From NCBI GenBank assembly GCA_014653355.1, contig JACWEO010000001.1, positions 168,650 through 232,649 of the forward strand: a stretch of 64,000 nt of DNA, written 5' to 3'. Numbering within the stretch: position 1 is the stretch's first letter; the number at the start of each line of letters is the position of its first letter. The position numbers and the translations under genes were made by a program. This document shows positions 17,448 through 25,931 of the stretch, piece after piece. The DNA is from Pelagibacterales bacterium SAG-MED47 (GTDB lineage: Bacteria > Pseudomonadota > Alphaproteobacteria > Pelagibacterales > Pelagibacteraceae). The notes below the pieces were generated by a model that searched no databases, was not told the origin of the DNA, and worked only from the letters and a program-made list of their open reading frames with translations.

Positions 17448-18422
17448 TTGAAATCTAAAGTCTTAATTGCTGGACAAGAGGGAATGGTTGGTTCTTCATT
17501 GTATAGATTTTTAAAAAAAAAAAATTTTAAAATTATCGAGTGTAAAAGAAAAGACTTAGATTTTACAAATCAGCTTGCTGTAGAAAAATGGTTTAAAAAA
17601 AATAGACCAAATATAGTCATTAATGCTGCTGGTCGAGTTGGGGGGATTTTAGATAATAAAAATTTTCAGCCTGATTTTCTTTATATTAATTCAATTATTG
17701 GTTTAAATATTATTCATTCGGCTGCGAAATTTAATGTGAATAAGCTTATAAATCTTGGTTCTGCTTGTATTTATCCAAAAAAAACCACACAACCAATTAA
17801 AGAAAAAAAATTACTTTCTTCTAATCTTGAGGAAACTAATGAAGGTTATGCCTTAGCTAAAATTCTAGCTTTAAAATATTCTCAACACCTAAGAAGAAAG
17901 GATAATAAAAATTTTATCTCATTAATGCCAGCAAATTTATATGGAGAGGGGGATAACTTTGATCTCAAATCAAGTCATGTTTTACCTGCCCTTGTTAAAA
18001 AATTCGCTTTAGCAAAACTTAATAATATCCCAATTGTTGAAGTTTGGGGAACAGGTAGAGCAAAAAGAGAATTCTTAAACGTAGAAGATTTGTCTTCAGC
18101 TATTTATTTTGTATTAAAAAAAAAAATCAATCAAGATTATTTAAATATTGGTGGAGGTGAGCATGTCTCAATCAAAAAAATCGCACTCATGTTAAAAAAA
18201 ATAATTGGTTATAAGGGTAAAATTATCTTCAATAAAAAATATCCTGATGGTGTAAAGAGACGTCAATTAGATTCAAGTATCATAAAAAAATTAGGTTGGA
18301 GACCAAAAATTGATTTAAAAGCAGGATTAGAAAAATATTATAACTATTATTTAAATAAAATTTATCCAAATGAAAGACCTACCTATTCTTATATAGGTCA
18401 ATTATCAAAACAAAATAAATAA
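17448..18422 (+). CDS. fcl: GDP-L-fucose synthase
   Basis: A 324-aa epimerase/reductase with a TTG start at 17448, 5 nt after the gmd stop. Motifs: G-Q-E-G-M-V-G-S-S (Rossmann loop), N-A-A-G-R-V-G-G-I, L-G-S-A-C-I-Y-P, a Y-A-L-A-K catalytic pair, M-P-A-N-L-Y-G and R-E-F-L-N-V-E-D-L. It performs 3,5-epimerisation and NADPH reduction of GDP-4-keto-6-deoxymannose. Its last 44 nt overlap the 3' end of the reverse-strand WecA-like gene. Confidence 0.93.
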   Translation: MKSKVLIAGQEGMVGSSLYRFLKKKNFKIIECKRKDLDFTNQLAVEKWFKKNRPNIVINAAGRVGGILDNKNFQPDFLYINSIIGLNIIHSAAKFNVNKLINLGSACIYPKKTTQPIKEKKLLSSNLEETNEGYALAKILALKYSQHLRRKDNKNFISLMPANLYGEGDNFDLKSSHVLPALVKKFALAKLNNIPIVEVWGTGRAKREFLNVEDLSSAIYFVLKKKINQDYLNIGGGEHVSIKKIALMLKKIIGYKGKIIFNKKYPDGVKRRQLDSSIIKKLGWRPKIDLKAGLEKYYNYYLNKIYPNERPTYSYIGQLSKQNK

Positions 18423-19389
18423 TAACTGTGATCAAAATAGCATACAAATTATTAATATTATAATAATTAAGTATTATTGGAAAACTTATAAGAGCAATCA
18501 TGATAAAAAGTGTTTTATTCAAAGGGTATTTGGATATTAAGAGATGATGAAAATGTTGCCTATCAGAACTTAATGGATTTTTTTTTTTTAAAATTCTATA
18601 TATAAATAATCTTGTTAGATCTAAACCTGGAACTAACATGTAAAGAACTATTTCATCAGCAAATTCTATGTTATTAAAATTATATAATCTGATAAAAAAA
18701 TAACTTATTATGAATGCAAGTAATAGTGATCCACTATCTCCTAAAAAAGCCATATTTTTGTAGTTTAGATAAGAGAAAGATATTAAAGAGATAATTAAAA
18801 TTTTTATAAAAAATGAGTCTGAAAAAAAAAACATCATACAAAAAAAAATAAAAAGTGAATAAGTACTTGATTGCAGATTAATGCCATCAAACATATTAAA
18901 GGCATTAATGAATACCAAAAAACAAAAAATCGTAAAAATAAAGTCAGTTCTATCAAGAATGAAGTTTCTATCTATAAAGGAAAATTTAATATCGTTTATT
19001 AACAAATTATAATCTATTACTAACAATAAAAATATTGTTATTGACAAAATTAAAAATTTAAAATTAGCCCTTAAATTATATTTATCATCTAAATAACCTA
19101 AACAAAATATTATTAAACAAATAGTAAAAAAATAATTTAATGAATTTAAATCTTGAAAAATTGTCTCAACTTTAAAAAGGTTTTCAGATAAATTAAGAAA
19201 TATAAAGTAAAGAAATATATTTAGAAAAATAATTTGACCACCCGCTAGAGGAGTAGGTTTGGAATGAAACTTTCTTAATTTATCAGGTTTATCCATAATT
19301 AAATGAAAAAATTTAATTTTAGAGAAATTTAATACTAGTATAAAATTAAATATTATAAAAAAAATTAATATTAAATTAAGATTTATCAT
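18379..19389 (-). CDS. WecA/MraY-family undecaprenyl-phosphate sugar-1-phosphate transferase
   Basis: A 336-aa polytopic membrane protein of the glycosyltransferase 4 (MraY/WecA) family. Seen: the K-x-H-S-K-P-T-P-L-A-G-G loop near residue 45, Y-L-D-D-K (metal Asp pair), N-A-F-N-M-F-D-G-I-N, G-D-S-G-S and a C-terminal H-F-H-H-L-L loop. It would start lipid-linked glycan synthesis by moving a HexNAc-1-phosphate to undecaprenyl phosphate. The gene overlaps fcl convergently and its start overlaps the upstream polymerase-like gene by 14 nt. The C-terminus is hydrophobic. Confidence 0.88.
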   Translation of the reverse strand: MINLNLILIFFIIFNFILVLNFSKIKFFHLIMDKPDKLRKFHSKPTPLAGGQIIFLNIFLYFIFLNLSENLFKVETIFQDLNSLNYFFTICLIIFCLGYLDDKYNLRANFKFLILSITIFLLLVIDYNLLINDIKFSFIDRNFILDRTDFIFTIFCFLVFINAFNMFDGINLQSSTYSLFIFFCMMFFFSDSFFIKILIISLISFSYLNYKNMAFLGDSGSLLLAFIISYFFIRLYNFNNIEFADEIVLYMLVPGLDLTRLFIYRILKKKNPLSSDRQHFHHLLISKYPLNKTLFIMIALISFPIILNYYNINNLYAILITVIIYFVLIIDLYKNR

Positions 19390-20758
19390 TTAAAAATTTA
19401 TTTTTAATTTTTCTTATATTAATTTTATTTTCATTTATTATACCCAGAAGAGTAATCAAAATTATAAAATCAATACTGAAAACTGTATAAGAAGTTTCTA
19501 GGATTGACCTTAAAAGAATTACTAAAACCATTAAGCTATAAATATAAAAATCTTTATGACTTTTATAATTATAAGCCATTACCTTTATTGAACGAAATAA
19601 TACAAAAGTTGAAAATGATATAAGAATAATTAATCCAAAAATTCCAGAGGACGAATATGCATAAATTAAACCATTTGAGGCTGATTGATTTATTAAATAT
19701 CTATCACCTTGAGACCCATAACCAAAGAAAAAACCTTTTCCTGAAACACTTTTCAAAATTCCTGTCCAATCCTGAATTCTTCCAGATGAAGCGTCAGGAC
19801 TCAAAGATCTTAATTTTCTTGGAGAGTTTTTTTCATTAGAATATTTCATAAATTCTGTAAATTTCTTTGTCATAGTTTCATTTAACAAGATAGAATTTTG
19901 AATTTTCTTGTCTTGATATTGCTTATATTGATTTACATAAGATAAAAATAACATAAAGATTATGGGAATTATTAAAAACGTAAATAAAAATTTTGATATA
20001 TTCTTTAAGGAAAATTTATATTCAAATAAAAAAATAAAGAAATATGAAAATACTGTTAAAAAAATTATTGTTCTACTTTGAAGAAGAAGGATACAAGTTA
20101 ATAAAAGTATTTTTAAAATAGTAAAAAAAAATATTTTCTTTTTAAATAAATTTACCTCAAAAACATATAAAAAAAGTAAAAGTATTAACGAAGTCCTTGC
20201 AAGTCCAGAAGACCTTGGTGATAATTTATCCAAAAAAATTGGCGACTGGTTTAAAAATCCATAAAAATAATCTCCGCCTTTTAAAAATCCAAAAAAATGT
20301 GGAATAAAAGTTACAGCAAATACAACTGATAATAAAATAAAGGATATAATAATAAATATTATTTTTTCTTTTGATAAAAAAAAGTGATCTTTTAAAGTAA
20401 TTATAAAAACAACCGTTAAAGAGCTTACAACGTAAGAAATATTTTTAATTGAATTTTCTGAAAAAAATAATCCCGGTAATTGAAAAAATAAATAAATTAT
20501 GAAAAGGAGAAAAATAAAATTTTTTTTTGAAAAAAAAATTTTTTTATAAAAAAAAATTATTAAAAATAAAAAAAATAAGCTTGCATAAACTGAGGCATGT
20601 CTTAAAAAATTTATCAAAATTTTAGGGTTAAAATCAAATTCAGCCCCAATAATCAACAAGTCATCAGCAGAAGTGGAAATTGACAGCCAACAAGTTATAT
20701 AAGAAAAAATTAGAAAAAGTTTTATTATCTTTTTTTTAAAAATTGTTTCAGAAAACAT
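19376..20758 (-). CDS. O-antigen ligase/polymerase-type membrane protein (first of two)
   Basis: A 460-aa protein with about 10-12 predicted hydrophobic segments and one large periplasmic loop (about 275-345) rich in polar residues, which is the layout of Wzy polymerases and WaaL ligases. Loop residues S-S-G-R and F-G-Y-G-S-Q-G-D-R fit the Wzy-C pattern. The gene starts on the base that ends the next membrane-protein gene upstream (20758), so the two are translationally coupled. Polymerase versus ligase cannot be decided from sequence. Confidence 0.7.
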   Translation of the reverse strand: MFSETIFKKKIIKLFLIFSYITCWLSISTSADDLLIIGAEFDFNPKILINFLRHASVYASLFFLFLIIFFYKKIFFSKKNFIFLLFIIYLFFQLPGLFFSENSIKNISYVVSSLTVVFIITLKDHFFLSKEKIIFIIISFILLSVVFAVTFIPHFFGFLKGGDYFYGFLNQSPIFLDKLSPRSSGLARTSLILLLFLYVFEVNLFKKKIFFFTILKILLLTCILLLQSRTIIFLTVFSYFFIFLFEYKFSLKNISKFLFTFLIIPIIFMLFLSYVNQYKQYQDKKIQNSILLNETMTKKFTEFMKYSNEKNSPRKLRSLSPDASSGRIQDWTGILKSVSGKGFFFGYGSQGDRYLINQSASNGLIYAYSSSGIFGLIILISFSTFVLFRSIKVMAYNYKSHKDFYIYSLMVLVILLRSILETSYTVFSIDFIILITLLGIINENKINIRKIKNKFLNDKS

Positions 20759-22074
20759 TATTTCAAATCTTTATTATTTATGTATAACCAAAAACCAAGA
20801 GGAAAAAACATTATTAAACTCATCCAATTGTTATAAAAACTTCCAGAAGGAATAAAGGGCATTAGATTAATTATCACAGATAAATTAATAAAAAAAACAG
20901 ATTTATTGAGATAATTATTCTTTTTTAAAAAAAGAATCTTCAGATTATTAAATAAAGTTTTAGCAAAAACAAAAAATATTAAAAAGAATGCAAAAACACC
21001 CGTTTCTGATAATATTTGAACATATAGGTTATGAGGGTGAGTTGAGCAAGTTAATCGATTATTCCTTTTGTTAATTTTAAATTGATATTTTGGTTCAATA
21101 CTTTTGCACTCTTGAAAAAAAGTTTTAACTCCTGAACCAAAAAAGGGATTATTATTAAAATTTACAATTCCAGTATATGTCAAATTTTCATGTTCATAAG
21201 AATAATATCTCATAAAATCTTTATCTATAGGACGAGGACTTTCTTTAAATAAATAAATTAATCCTATTTGTTTTAAAGTTCCCTTTGTATATTTTGTAAA
21301 AAAATTTTTATTTTGAGAAAATAGTAAAGTAAAGAGTATTATTAATGAAATAAAAATGTAAATTTTATATTTTGAGAAAATTATATAAAAAAAATAGACA
21401 ATAAACAAAAGGAATAAAGCAATACGTTCTGATGAAAAAAAAACTATAATACCTAGAATTAAAAGTGTACTTAATTCGTATTTAAAATGAATTTTTTTCC
21501 TATAAAGGTATCTTAAGCCGATCAATAAAGGAAGAAATCTGACAAGATAACTTCCAAGTTTTTTTTCTGTATTAAAAAAACCAGTTAAATGTTGGAAACC
21601 ATAATCTTCAATACCAATAAGTTGATAACCAAATGAATTGTAATTAAATAAATATTGAATAATCGAGTCAGCTAGTACTATGAAAATTGAAATTAAAAAA
21701 AACAAATAAAAAAAATCTTTAAAGAATTTGTATTTTTTTAAAAGATAAAAAATTGACAATGATAACAAAAAATATCTAAAATAAAAAAAAGAGGCTAAAA
21801 AAGATTGTTCTTTATAATTAGATAAAAATAGACTGATAATAATTATAGTATAGAAAAATAGGAAATAAATTATTTCCTTCTTAATTGAAGAAAAAATTTG
21901 CAAATTTTTTTTTTTGAAAAGAATTATGATTAAAATTAAACCACTTAATGATGCTAAAAAATCAGCAGCAAATATACTCATCGCTAGCATCAATGGAATT
22001 AAAGAGATAAAAATTATTAGAAATTTATCGATTGACTCTATTTCTTTTTTAAATCGATTTATTGTTTCTTCCAT
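20758..22074 (-). CDS. O-antigen ligase/polymerase (Wzy-C/WaaL family) (second of two)
   Basis: A 438-aa multi-span membrane protein with the Wzy_C signature: S-S-E-R-I-A in a membrane segment near 215, then a periplasmic loop containing G-S-G-V-K-T-F and T-H-P-H-N-L-Y-V-Q-I-L-S-E-T-G, the H-x-H-N-x-x-L pattern of O-antigen ligases. This member fits WaaL-like or Wzy proteins better than its neighbour. It would either polymerise glycan units or join them to lipid A core or another acceptor in the periplasm. Confidence 0.82.
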   Translation of the reverse strand: MEETINRFKKEIESIDKFLIIFISLIPLMLAMSIFAADFLASLSGLILIIILFKKKNLQIFSSIKKEIIYFLFFYTIIIISLFLSNYKEQSFLASFFYFRYFLLSLSIFYLLKKYKFFKDFFYLFFLISIFIVLADSIIQYLFNYNSFGYQLIGIEDYGFQHLTGFFNTEKKLGSYLVRFLPLLIGLRYLYRKKIHFKYELSTLLILGIIVFFSSERIALFLLFIVYFFYIIFSKYKIYIFISLIILFTLLFSQNKNFFTKYTKGTLKQIGLIYLFKESPRPIDKDFMRYYSYEHENLTYTGIVNFNNNPFFGSGVKTFFQECKSIEPKYQFKINKRNNRLTCSTHPHNLYVQILSETGVFAFFLIFFVFAKTLFNNLKILFLKKNNYLNKSVFFINLSVIINLMPFIPSGSFYNNWMSLIMFFPLGFWLYINNKDLK

Positions 22075-22146
22075 AGTTTAGTATAATGATTAATTATAGA
22101 ATAATTTTTGAATAACAATAAAAAAGTTTTCATATATAAATTTTTC

Positions 22147-23562
22147 TTATTTATAACTAAACCTACTGCTCATTAAAAACTCATTAATTATTAATTTATA
22201 TGGAGTTTTAATTAACAGAACTATTAAAAAAATTAGAGATGCTAAGTAAGAAAAAACGTCTAGATTTAAAATAGAAAGAATAAATGCAAAAGTAAAACTT
22301 ACAATATAAAAAATCAAATATTTAAAATTTGTAATATAATTTTTTATACTTAAAATTCTAATAAAAATTAAAATTAATTCTTTTAAAAAAAGTAAAGTAG
22401 CAAAATAAAAAACATTTTTAAAATAAACACACATTATTAAGCCTAAAACAAAAGGAAATATTGTTAAAGTTTCATATTTTGTATTTTTTTTAGATATTAG
22501 TGTTGCTTCATAAAAAGACACAATAATATTTGAAAGGCATCCTATAAAGGTCAAAAGAATAAAAATTTTAAATAACTTTAAGATTGATAATGAATAAGAA
22601 CTTTTTAACCACCAGCTTAATATCTCATCATAAAATGGTAGTGTGATCAGTAGTGTAAAACTTATCATCGAAAAAAATAGATAAAGATTTGCACTTAAGG
22701 TATTTCTTTTATCTAAATTATTTTTTTGTTTTGAAATTTGAGGGAGCAAAACTGCAATAATAGCTTGAGAAAAAATTGTTAGTTTTGCCGCTATTTGTTG
22801 GGGTACAGAGTAAGTAACAAGCATCAAAGATCCTAAATAAATCTTGATTAAATATTTATCAATATAATCATAAATTTGATTATAAAAACTTGTTAGGGTC
22901 ATCCATTTTGAATGAATTTTAAAATCTTCAAATAACTTAAAATTAATTTTTGTGAAAATTAAGTTACCTTTTTTAATTAAAATTAAAACCAAACATATTA
23001 GAGAAAAAAACTTAATCGTTAAGGAAATGTTAAATAAGTTATCTAATAATAAAAAATTTTGACTATCAATCAATAATAAAAATGCTGGTAAGGATAAAGA
23101 CAAGCTATAGAATAAAAAATTTGAAAAACTACATATTCTAAAATGGCCTAATCCTTTAATTATGTGCTCAGTATTTATGTAAAATATTGTAACAGATAAT
23201 CCATAAAACAAGGAAACTGAAATTTCAAAAAAATTCTTATTTTCAAAGAAAAATTGAATAATTAAAAAAGTAAAACCAGATAAAATAATTCCAATAAAAA
23301 TACTTCCAATAATACTTGTAAATATTACCTCTTTTTGAAGTTTCGATTTGAGTTTTTGTAATTTTATCGCTGCAAGTTTCCCTAGGTTTAAATTAAGTAT
23401 CATGCCTATAGTTAGTATCGAATGTTGTATTATATAATTTGCATAAAGTTCTGGTGTTAATTGACTCAAAAAAATTGGGATAGAAATAAAAGATAATATA
23501 ATAGACAATATCCCTGGTAATCCTGAAATTATTATATTACCAAGGTAATTTTTATTGTACAA
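22147..23562 (-). CDS. Wzx-like polysaccharide flippase
   Basis: A membrane protein with about 12-14 hydrophobic segments, starting with I-I-S-G-L-P-G-I-L-S-I-I and containing a L-G-K-L-A-A loop, consistent with the MATE/MOP flippase family (Wzx, polysaccharide_synt). It would flip the lipid-linked unit to the periplasm. I chose the TTG at 23562 (471 aa): it overlaps the upstream stop by 11 nt and has an AAGGTGG-like ribosome site just before it. A longer frame begins at an ATG at 23625 (492 aa) but would overlap the neighbour by 74 nt. A 72-nt gap separates it from the downstream polymerase gene. Confidence 0.8.
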   Translation of the reverse strand: MYNKNYLGNIIISGLPGILSIILSFISIPIFLSQLTPELYANYIIQHSILTIGMILNLNLGKLAAIKLQKLKSKLQKEVIFTSIIGSIFIGIILSGFTFLIIQFFFENKNFFEISVSLFYGLSVTIFYINTEHIIKGLGHFRICSFSNFLFYSLSLSLPAFLLLIDSQNFLLLDNLFNISLTIKFFSLICLVLILIKKGNLIFTKINFKLFEDFKIHSKWMTLTSFYNQIYDYIDKYLIKIYLGSLMLVTYSVPQQIAAKLTIFSQAIIAVLLPQISKQKNNLDKRNTLSANLYLFFSMISFTLLITLPFYDEILSWWLKSSYSLSILKLFKIFILLTFIGCLSNIIVSFYEATLISKKNTKYETLTIFPFVLGLIMCVYFKNVFYFATLLFLKELILIFIRILSIKNYITNFKYLIFYIVSFTFAFILSILNLDVFSYLASLIFLIVLLIKTPYKLIINEFLMSSRFSYK

Positions 23563-24685
23563 ATAAACCACCTTCAACTTTCCACTTTTCTTTTTTAGTT
23601 TCGTCAAATTTGTAGTCCTTATCATAATATAGATTTAACCAATCAGAAAATTGAAGAGACTGAGTAAAATCTGATGTATAATTTGTTAAAAATCTTTGCT
23701 CAAATTTCCAATGAAATTTAAACCAAAATAAATCTATGGTTGATGGGTCAACTACACAAAATAAATGTCTACATTTATTCCACCAATCTTGGAGAGTCCA
23801 ATCAATTTTAATGTTAGAATTCATTAAAAATCTTGCACATAAAAAGATTTCATGGACCACAGCAGTGTCATTAATCGTAGAGGGATATTCCCCAAATTTA
23901 TGTTTTTTAATTCCAATTTCAAAAGGTTCATCGGAAAAATAATTTGCTATATTATCTGTAGTTCCAAAAAGCATTATATCACTAAAACCATAAATTCTGT
24001 ATTTTCTTGTATCAACAGAACAAGATATAATTCTGGAATTTAAATTTTTATAGTCACCATTTATTGGAAATAATTTTTGAATATTTTTCAAAAATGTAAT
24101 GGTATTTTTTTTGTAAATTCTACAATCAGTTCTAGTTTTTAAACAATATTTAAGATTTAAATCCTTTGCATATTTTACAGCTGAATAAGTTGAAATAGTT
24201 TGTAAGTCAGTACTATGGATTATATTTTTAGGTTTTTTATTTATTATGATTTTAATTTTATCTTTATAAGTATTAAAAAAATTTTCATCAATATCTGTAT
24301 CCCAAGTTGAAAGAATTATTACTGAATTTTGGAAAAGTTTGAGATAAATTTCAACTGTCTCTTTCACAAAACTTCTTAGACCGTCAAGATTTCCTTGTAT
24401 TATAATTGCTGTATCCTTGTTAGAATAAATCTCGTTTTCTATAACTAAATTAGCTGAATTTTTTGGTCTTAAATTGTAAGAAACAAAATTATCTAATGTA
24501 AAATCAAATAAGAAACCCTTTTCTTTAGATACTATTTTTTTACCGTGGATATTTTTTTTGAGATTTATAAAAAAAAAATTTTTTAAATATCTCATCAAAT
24601 TAGAGCTATCTCTCATAATTATTAATTTTTTGACAAATTTCGGAGATTGCTTTTTTAAGAGACTTTTTAAATAGTTGTAAAACAT
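23552..24685 (-). CDS. WavE-like lipopolysaccharide synthesis protein
   Basis: A 377-aa soluble protein. The segment I-I-I-Q-G-N-L, then I-L-S-T-W-D-T-D, K-T-R-T-D-C-R-I and D-I-M-L-F-G are characteristic of the WavE family seen in LPS core and O-antigen loci; the R-T-D motif probably serves as the GT-A metal/donor site. It is the first gene of the reverse assembly block (flippase, polymerase/ligases, initiator). Its precise role is not established in the family; a glycosyltransferase function is inferred. Confidence 0.6.
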   Translation of the reverse strand: MFYNYLKSLLKKQSPKFVKKLIIMRDSSNLMRYLKNFFFINLKKNIHGKKIVSKEKGFLFDFTLDNFVSYNLRPKNSANLVIENEIYSNKDTAIIIQGNLDGLRSFVKETVEIYLKLFQNSVIILSTWDTDIDENFFNTYKDKIKIIINKKPKNIIHSTDLQTISTYSAVKYAKDLNLKYCLKTRTDCRIYKKNTITFLKNIQKLFPINGDYKNLNSRIISCSVDTRKYRIYGFSDIMLFGTTDNIANYFSDEPFEIGIKKHKFGEYPSTINDTAVVHEIFLCARFLMNSNIKIDWTLQDWWNKCRHLFCVVDPSTIDLFWFKFHWKFEQRFLTNYTSDFTQSLQFSDWLNLYYDKDYKFDETKKEKWKVEGGLFVQ

Positions 24686-24728
24686 TTTGTTTTTTAATAT
24701 TATTTACATATAAAATTATTAATTCTCA

Positions 24729-25157
24729 ATGATATATATCTCTCACAGAGGAAATACTTCAGGAAAAAATGTAAATAACGAGAATCATCCTGACTTTATT
24801 TCAAAAGCAATGGAAAAAGGATTTGATGTAGAGATTGATGTTTGGTTTGTTAACAATACTTTTTCTTTAGGTCACGATAAGCCAGAGTATGAAATTAACT
24901 CAGAGTATCTTAATAATACAAAATTTTGGTGTCATGCAAAAAATCCTGAAGCTTTAGAGGCTATGAAAAATATTAATTGCCATTTTTTTTGGCATGAGGA
25001 GGATAAATTTACTTTAACTTCAAAAGGTTATATATGGTCATATCCTGGAAATTTAGCAGGTAAAAATTCAATTTTTTTGTTTCCAGAAAATTATCCTAAA
25101 ATTGATTTTAAATTTTGTGCAGGTATTTGTTCAGATTTTGTAGAAAAGTATGTATAA
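24729..25157 (+). CDS. Minimal GDPD-like (glycerophosphodiester phosphodiesterase-fold) protein
   Basis: A 142-aa protein retaining the GDPD catalytic set: H6-R7-G8, E18 in N-E-N-H, E35-I-D37, and H49 in L-G-H-D. GDPD enzymes are usually about 240-300 aa with a TIM barrel, so this is about half length; it ends with I-C-S-D-F, as in short GDPD-like proteins of capsule loci. It starts a forward cassette with a nucleotidyltransferase 60 nt downstream. A role in phosphodiester or polyol-phosphate sugar metabolism is plausible, but the substrate is unknown. Confidence 0.65.
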   Translation: MIYISHRGNTSGKNVNNENHPDFISKAMEKGFDVEIDVWFVNNTFSLGHDKPEYEINSEYLNNTKFWCHAKNPEALEAMKNINCHFFWHEEDKFTLTSKGYIWSYPGNLAGKNSIFLFPENYPKIDFKFCAGICSDFVEKYV

Positions 25158-25217
25158 GTCTGATAAATTTTTTATTATTAAAATTTTAATTTAATAAATA
25201 TTTTTATAAATAATATC

Positions 25218-25931
25218 ATGAATATTGTTATACCAATGGCAGGAGCAGGAAGCAGATTCCAGGAAGCAGGGTATACATTTCCAAAACCATTGATTGAAGT
25301 CAATGGTCAACCAATGATACAAACAGTTGTTTCAAATCTTAATATTGATGGCTCTTATATCTTTTTAGTTCAAAAAAATCATTTTGAGAAATACAATTTG
25401 AAAAGTTTGTTAGAGGTAATTTCACCTAATTGTAAAATTATTCAAATAGATGGTTTGACTGAGGGTGCAGCTTGCACGGTTTTAAAAGCTGAAAATTTAA
25501 TTGATAACGATGAACCTTTGATTATTGCTAATTCAGATCAATATATCAAATGGAATAGTTTCGAAACGATTTCATTTTTTAATCATGATGATTCAGATGG
25601 AGGAATACTTACCTTTGAAAGCTTACATCCAAAACACAGTTTTGCAAAAGTAGATGGAAATGGAGTTGTTAAAGAGGTTGCTGAAAAAAAACCAATTTCT
25701 AACTCTGCTACAGTAGGTATCTATCATTGGAAAAAAGGTTCAGATTTTGTTTTTTATGCAAACCAAATGATTGAAAAAAATATAAGAACGAACAATGAAT
25801 TTTATATTTGTCCAGTCTATAATGAGGCAATAAAAGACGGTAAAATTATAAAGGCAAGTGCTGTTGATGAAATGTGGGGAATGGGTACTCCAGAGGAGTT
25901 GGATAAGTTTCTAAAAGATTTTAAAAAATAA
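25218..25931 (+). CDS. Sugar nucleotidyltransferase
   Basis: A 237-aa NTP-transferase-fold enzyme. The N-terminal M-A-G-A-G-S-R-F holds the nucleotide loop and F-P-K-P-L-I-E-V the conserved Lys; I-A-N-S-D-Q-Y supplies the metal Asp, and N-E-F-Y-I-C-P-V-Y-N is typical of the group. It would activate a sugar-1-phosphate (or related phosphate) to an NDP derivative. The stop overlaps the first base of the RuBisCO-like gene (TAATG), so the two are coupled. Base and sugar specificity cannot be read from sequence. Confidence 0.82.
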   Translation: MNIVIPMAGAGSRFQEAGYTFPKPLIEVNGQPMIQTVVSNLNIDGSYIFLVQKNHFEKYNLKSLLEVISPNCKIIQIDGLTEGAACTVLKAENLIDNDEPLIIANSDQYIKWNSFETISFFNHDDSDGGILTFESLHPKHSFAKVDGNGVVKEVAEKKPISNSATVGIYHWKKGSDFVFYANQMIEKNIRTNNEFYICPVYNEAIKDGKIIKASAVDEMWGMGTPEELDKFLKDFKK

